A DNA stretch of 64,000 nt from Adiantum capillus-veneris. Its lineage: Eukaryota; Streptophyta; Polypodiopsida; Polypodiales; Pteridaceae. The notes under the pieces are model-generated. The model saw only the letters and a program-made list of their open reading frames with translations, did no database searches and was not told where the DNA came from. Shown here piece by piece: positions 58,373 through 64,000 of this stretch. Position 1 is the stretch's first letter; the number at the start of each line of letters is the position of its first letter. Location of the stretch: NCBI GenBank assembly GCA_014529385.2, contig CM043968.1, positions 21,627,484 through 21,691,483 of the forward strand, written 5' to 3'. The translations under genes and the position numbers were made by a program.

Positions 58373-60311
58373 AGTGTGGAAAGAGGTGAGAGAAGACTAT
58401 GGGCTACTTGTGAGAAAAGTGGGCAAACTGGGGTCCACTCAAAAAATCATATCTCACCATTGGTAGCTCCAAAAATCATGAAAAAATTTGAAGTGATTAT
58501 TCAAAGTGTGGGCTACATTTTCTCTTTTGACTACCGCTCCAAATTTGGAGTGGAGATGGATATTAAAAATCCCACCAAAAGACCTGTTTTTTCTTCACAA
58601 AAAGTCTTCAGTGGCCCCCTCCTTTCTTGAATTTGTACAATGCATCCAAGAGTGAGCCCCTCCTTTGTCATATCATAATACAAAGCATCCAAGTTGCCCT
58701 TGACACATGCATGGAGGAGTATTATTGGTGAATAAAGAAATATATACATGGTGGGACTAGTGTATGGACTATTCATGGACTTTAGCTCAATGAGCACATG
58801 GTGTTAGAATAATGAGTAAAAATAATAATAAAAATATGGAGGAGTTATGGATATGGAAAGATATTGGAATCATATGATATGGTCCCTCTTTGAATTATTT
58901 TGGGTGAAAGAGGAAAAGGTATGCAAGTAAATAATATAATAAACGTGACCAATGAGTAGAAATCAATTTTTTGTTTTCACGAGGGTGAGGGTGAAAATGT
59001 GGGAGTGATTTGTATAAAGGAAAAATATAAGGTTAGAGTATGTACATATTGGCAAAAAATATACTTATGGTGTAAGAGGATGAAAGAAGACATACACAGG
59101 TTTAATAAAACACACACCTAAGTATAAATATTTAAATAAAATACCAGAATAATTATAAAAATCTCTATATTTAGGCCATATATATAATACAATATTTACA
59201 CACAAATGGGCCATAATATATTTTATTTTTTTAAATTTTATTTATTTTTTTGACTCAACTAGCCCAGTGACTAGCTAGCTGAGGATTTTAAGAAGATATG
59301 GGAAAAGCCCCCTAACTCACACACGCCTATTTACAGTGAAATGGTAGGGATAGCCATAGTGTTTGGGTGAATTTGGTAGGGTGAGGTAGCTTACTATGGC
59401 AATTATGGAAAGCCGAAAAACGGCTATCACCACATAGAAATGCAAGAGTATTTCTCACCAAATAGAGAGTGGAGAGATGCATACTTCATGCCCTCTTCAT
59501 CTTTGTGTGACACACTATTTACCCTTGTGCTTCGAACTACAAAGACACGCCATTGCTCATCACTAGATGACTTGGTGTTGTCTTGGATGTAGATACATAC
59601 GATATTTTCTCTGCATCTGAGATTGTTAAGTTGTCCACACTGATGTTTGTGTTGTGAGTTCCACAAACTTCATTAGGGATTAGATTTGGTCAGATCATTA
59701 TTCTTACTACATAGAAATATGAGAGTTATGTTTATCTACCTAAGAGTGGAGAGATACATACATATGCCCTCTTCATCATAGCATGACGCACCTTGCCCTT
59801 GTAATTACAGATACATGGATACGCCACTGCTCATCACTAGATCACTTTATGTTGTATTGGATGTAGATATGTATGATGTTTGTCCATAGTCCGAGATTGT
59901 TAAACTATTTGTTGATGGTTGTGTTGTGCGTTTCACACACTTCATCAGGATTTAGATTGATTAAGCTATCAATCAACATTACAACAACATCTAGGAATTG
60001 TGTTGAGTGTACCTCACAAGAGTTGGGTCATTTATGTGTATTCTGTAATGCACATAGCACGATCCAATTCTTTTGATGAGCGTCCCTCATACTCTTGGCC
60101 TATTCACCTCTCTATATCTCTCTCTTTGTGTGCGCTTTGTTTTTTCTTAAACTTTCAATCATTTATTGTATAGTGTAAGGTTTGCAATCATAATATAGCG
60201 TTTCTTGCTAAAAATTATTTCAATTGTTCATGGTTTAGGGTCATGACACAATTTTGATAGTCTTTCCTCTCACCTTATAATGTTTATGTTTTAAAATTAT
60301 ATCTTACATAT
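57798..60311. other. Non-coding, AT-rich
   Basis: A (TG)n run lies at about 58340-58370. Two related blocks at 59430-59660 and 59730-59950 (shared CCCTCTTCATC, CATTGCTCATCACTAGAT / CACTGCTCATCACTAGAT, GTTGTATTGGATGTAGATA-like words) form a diverged duplication of about 300 bp. No gene recognised. Confidence 0.5.
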
Positions 60312-60830
60312 ATGACAGACACCAAGTTGTCAAAACTTCAGCGAGAGTTTGCCTTCAAAGTTATAATATGCCACTTTCATCACATGTCATAGGCTGAGCT
60401 TTGGTGCTGCCTAAACCCTCCAGCTCCAAAGCATTATTACCAGTTCACAAAGACCTTAGTGAAGTCTGTATTTGAGCAGCTCCAGCTTGTATTTATGCTC
60501 ACTTCTTTTGAAGTATCTTAAACAACATCAGACTCATTATTGAGCATGGTCAAGAAGTCTATTGGGAAAATCGCAAAGATTTTTTAGGACCTAAAAAATA
60601 CCTAAAATTTTGCTTTTCCAAGAATAGCTACTCGCATACAACTTGTGAAATAGTTATATACTAAGTTCAAGAGCAAGGATCAAAAGCTGGAAAGAGAAGC
60701 AAAGGGAACGAGAGTGGAACCCAGCTCTTTTGATGTTGTCAAAGAGCCAGGAGATACCATTAGAATAGAGCCTGTTGCTAGTGCTTCTCTCACTCTGGAT
60801 CAGTCTCAACTCACCCTTGTATTGCATATT
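60312..60830 (+). pseudogene. Unrecognised coding-like remnant
   Basis: One plus-strand frame starting M-T-D-T-K-L-S-K-L-Q-R-E-F-A-F-K continues through about five stops to the open stretch beginning at 60714. Composition (H-Y-Y-Q-F-T-K-T-L, L-L-S-M-V-K-K-S-I-G-K) looks protein-like. I do not recognise a family. Confidence 0.3.
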
Positions 60831-63800
60831 TTATCAGATATTTCAATCTTCAGCATACAAGTTCCAGAGCCAAGGGAATGGAGATGGGAAAATGTTGGAG
60901 AGGGGGAATGGGGGAACATGCCCGACACAACAACAAAGGCCTCTCTATATCTCAGGGTATCCACAACACCCCTATCCTCTAAAATAAACACCTTCAAAAA
61001 CACACTTCACACTAGTAGACCACCACCTACCCTTTTTCCATTGCTCACACACTCCACAAGTCCACGACACAATGCACACTTATCGTCACGGTCTATCTCT
61101 ACCCTTACACACACACACACACACACACACAACCACTCAATCTCACTCTCTCACACAAAACACCGTCGGTCCGGGGGGGCACACACATCCACACTACCAC
61201 CATTGAGGGGAAACACGAAAGTAGAAGAAAGAGAAGGGGGGAAGGGGAAGCAACACCAAAACATGGCAACAGTGGTTTGATTACGCTTCACAAGGCATGT
61301 ACAAAGGCTTACATTGCCATCACCATGGCCATTTTAAAGAAAAAGTACAAAGGATTTGACAAGCACACTCCTCTGCCAAAGAGCAGCTCCACTTTGCAGG
61401 CTCCAAACAACACAAAAAAGCCAACACAAGAACTCACACACACTCTCTATCTTGGCTCTTTGCAGGCTCACCGGCTCAAGGCCCTGGCAAGAAGCCTACT
61501 CTAGCAAAAATCATGGGAAAATGACTCAAAAATGGTTTAGATAGGGGTGCCCCTTTCAATTTGGGCATTCGGCTCATATTGGTCCACCTTGCATCCTCAT
61601 TTGGTAACTTTGGGAGGAGGTAGCCGCCTTTGGCTTCATCTGCTCTGTTTCTCTTTCTTTCGCACTTGACGGGGGGGGGGGGATTTGCGATGTCGCTATT
61701 GCCCCTAGAAACTTTTTATTTTATACCCTTTGGGGAGCCTAGCCTTGCACTACCCCTTTGACCTAATTGTGACCTGCCTCTGACTTGATCCTCCTTCCCC
61801 TAGCCTTCTCCTCGGACTGCTCCCTTGGATCCCTTTGCACTTGGCCCACTTCTCACTTGTCTTCTCAATCGCCATTTGGAGTTGCTCGGCCTTGAAATGG
61901 GCCTACCTACCCCTTGTACACATGGAGGCTCTTGCACATTCCCTCTCTCCCTCCTTTCTGGCATGTGAATCATCTTTGTCCCCTCGACCTCGAGCATTAG
62001 AGACCTCACTAATGGGGGTGGGGATTATCCTCAAAAAACATTGGGGCCTCAAGGGCCGGGCGCGGGAACCGTCTCCATCACTGGTTGGCCACATCATCAT
62101 CTCGACCCCATGGGCGCATTGCACTATTGCCACCGACTCTGACAACTATACCAGCCAAAACCGCCACATGCCGCCCATGGGCTGCCTCACACCGCAAGCA
62201 GCACCCAACGGGCATGCACCATAGCCAACGGTGGGGAGCTCTCACCTCCTCTCTTTGATACCCCAAATGAGGGTTCTTGTGGCCCATATAGCCTGACTAG
62301 TTGCTCTCCTTCTTTGCATATGGGACCATTTCATGCCACATGGTGCCTTCCTGTTCAACTGCACCCCATTGGGGGCCAAGCCTTTGCTAAAAAATGGCTC
62401 AACATATTTTTTTTGTGACCCACTTTGGGCAACACACCACACACTGTTTGGTCGGCTGATTGACCGCGTCACAAAACCCACCAAAAGTATACATTCCGAG
62501 CCTCACTCTCCTTGGCTAACTCTACATCTCCTTGATTGCCTCAAACAAAGTGCCGCAAAAATCGAAGAAAACCCATCTGTTGACTCCCTGTTCACAAATC
62601 ACCCCTCACTCTACCAGGCCATAACTCGGCCACCCGGAACTCGATCGACGAATCATGACTTCCTGCTAACTCCACACAGCATGATCTACCTACTTGAACT
62701 TTTTCAAGGCCTAAAAAGCGCAAGATAGCCCGATTTCCAATGTGGTTAGTTGGGCTCAAACCCGGCCCTCAGCAAAACTTCAACCGATCATAACTTGCAT
62801 GCTCCATAATTTGAGCTCTACGCATCTATCTACTGATATTTGTCTGGGCCACCTGTCCCCAGCTACCCTACTCGACGGGAATTTGCAACACCTTCTAACT
62901 TTTAACTTCAGTATCTTGCACACCTGGGCTCCATTTGATGAGCCGTCTGGATCGGCTTCTAGAGCACATCAAACACTACTTTCCAAAACACTGACTTAGC
63001 ATTTTGGGCACCTTGATCTCTCATACCATTTGAACCATCCTTTAACTCTTTTGGACTAAAAAGTTGCATCAAGCATCCATTTACACTACCACCAGTCTGC
63101 CCACGACCTCGGTACGTGCCCTAGAATTCTAAATTGCACCTGTCTATATATAGCCTTTTCTTGACGACCACTTTCCAGCTCGGACCAAATTTGGCTGCAG
63201 CATCATTGCCCACCCCCTTGTTGAACATTTATGTTCAACCACACAGAGGCTTATTGCACTAAAAAACTGCACACCAAACACAAACTCTCTGTACACCACA
63301 GAAACACCTAGCATATGTACAGAAAATGGCATATACTACCCGCCATCTTTGCTAATGCGGGTTTTCGAATCGCTTGTTTTACTTGTCATCAACCTCCTGG
63401 ATCAAACACCTTGCATTGGTCTCCTTCATCCACCTGGAACACCCTTGCATAGTGCCACACCAAGGCACATAACCAACTACATAGCCAAAATGCGAGCAGC
63501 ATATCTTCACCACTCCAAGCGCTTATTGGCAAACTGCCCACTCGCAACAAAGCACCTTTAAGAACACCAAATAGAGCACCATTGTGCTCACCATTCTACT
63601 CAACCAACATACCTTACATACTTAACACTAGGTTGGTAATGGGACACTTTTATGTCCTGGGACACTTTTATGTCTTGTTAAGTGACCATTTTCCTTGAAT
63701 TATGTCAAGAGTTTCAAAATGGATTTTGAGGTGCTATCTATCTAGAAAGTTGTCTCATGAGCTGGAAAAAACTCGACATTTTTTTGGAATATCAATTCCA

Positions 63801-64000
63801 TCTTTAACCTTGTCCTTGCACAACATTTCACAACCTAAACTGTGTGAAAAACGGGTCCTGTTTTTGGCTTTTTCAACTTTTTGCAACTATACTACTCTAG
63901 AATTCATGTTTGTGAGGTCTATAATGCTAGAGAACTATCTTTAGTAGTCCTCAACATGTCATGATGCTTCTAGGGAGAAATAAATGTTAAAGTTGTAAGT
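60831..64000. other. No recognisable gene
   Basis: A (CA)n run is at about 61111-61131, a run of 13 G at about 61669-61681, and an 18-bp tandem repeat GGGACACTTTTATGTCCT at about 63641-63677. Frames such as 61835-62224 and 62333-62728 show no domain or codon pattern that I can support as genes. Confidence 0.5.

Noticed and set aside
61835-62728. Open frames of 129 and 131 codons as genes
   Set aside because: No recognisable domain, competing frames on both strands in GC-rich low-information sequence, and no supporting context.

Overview
The window reads as intergenic heterochromatin of a large, repeat-rich land-plant nuclear genome. I see no intact host gene. The evidence is long (CT)n, (GA)n and (CA)n microsatellites, plant-type CACTA (En/Spm) transposons with TNP2 and TNPA-like genes, Ty3/gypsy-type LTR elements primed by tRNA-Asp, and a fragment of a Penelope-like reverse transcriptase. 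Penelope-like elements are known from conifers and few other plants, so a gymnosperm is a reasonable guess, but the sequence does not prove it.

Layout. 1-1377: microsatellite and A-rich leader. 1378-18105: a decayed plus-strand gag-protease LTR element. Its 3.25-kb central segment is present twice (about 3134-6396 and 12985-16236). Between the copies lies CACTA-1 (6397-12984), which keeps its left terminus, a broken TNP2 gene, a TNPA-like gene and a 173-bp satellite-like array, but has lost its right terminus. The element ends with tandem hairpins, a polypurine tract and a 3' LTR. 18178-28410: a Penelope-like RT remnant split by a young LTR element (18487-27810, minus strand). That element has 573-bp LTRs, a 5-bp CTCTC target duplication, a tRNA-Asp primer site, an intact 1721-codon gag-protease frame and a 143-codon second frame, but no reverse transcriptase or integrase. 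29.3-30.5 kb: unrecognised coding-like remnant. 30.9-37.0 kb and onward: an older minus-strand relative of the same gag-protease type, with a primer site and LTR. 39599-47856: CACTA-2, complete by its ends (TIRs, GTA target duplication), with decayed TNP2 and TNPA-like genes. 47857-50340: 5' leader, primer site and LTR of another minus-strand element; CACTA-2 sits in that leader. 51326-55190: a compact LTR element without polymerase. 55405-56040: dead Ty3/gypsy RT. 56.0-64.0 kb: mostly featureless sequence with simple repeats.

The most interesting features are: (1) a set of reverse-transcriptase-less gag-protease elements sharing a C-terminal module of W(V/I)PK repeats where pol would be expected, one copy with fully open frames; (2) two retroelement 5' leaders built of about 285-bp units, each punctuated by a palindrome with a CGCG core, a different palindrome in each leader; (3) CACTA-2 inserted into one of those palindromes; (4) a second polypurine-tract/LTR-start look-alike just after the gag-protease stop codon, followed by an orphan acidic ORF.
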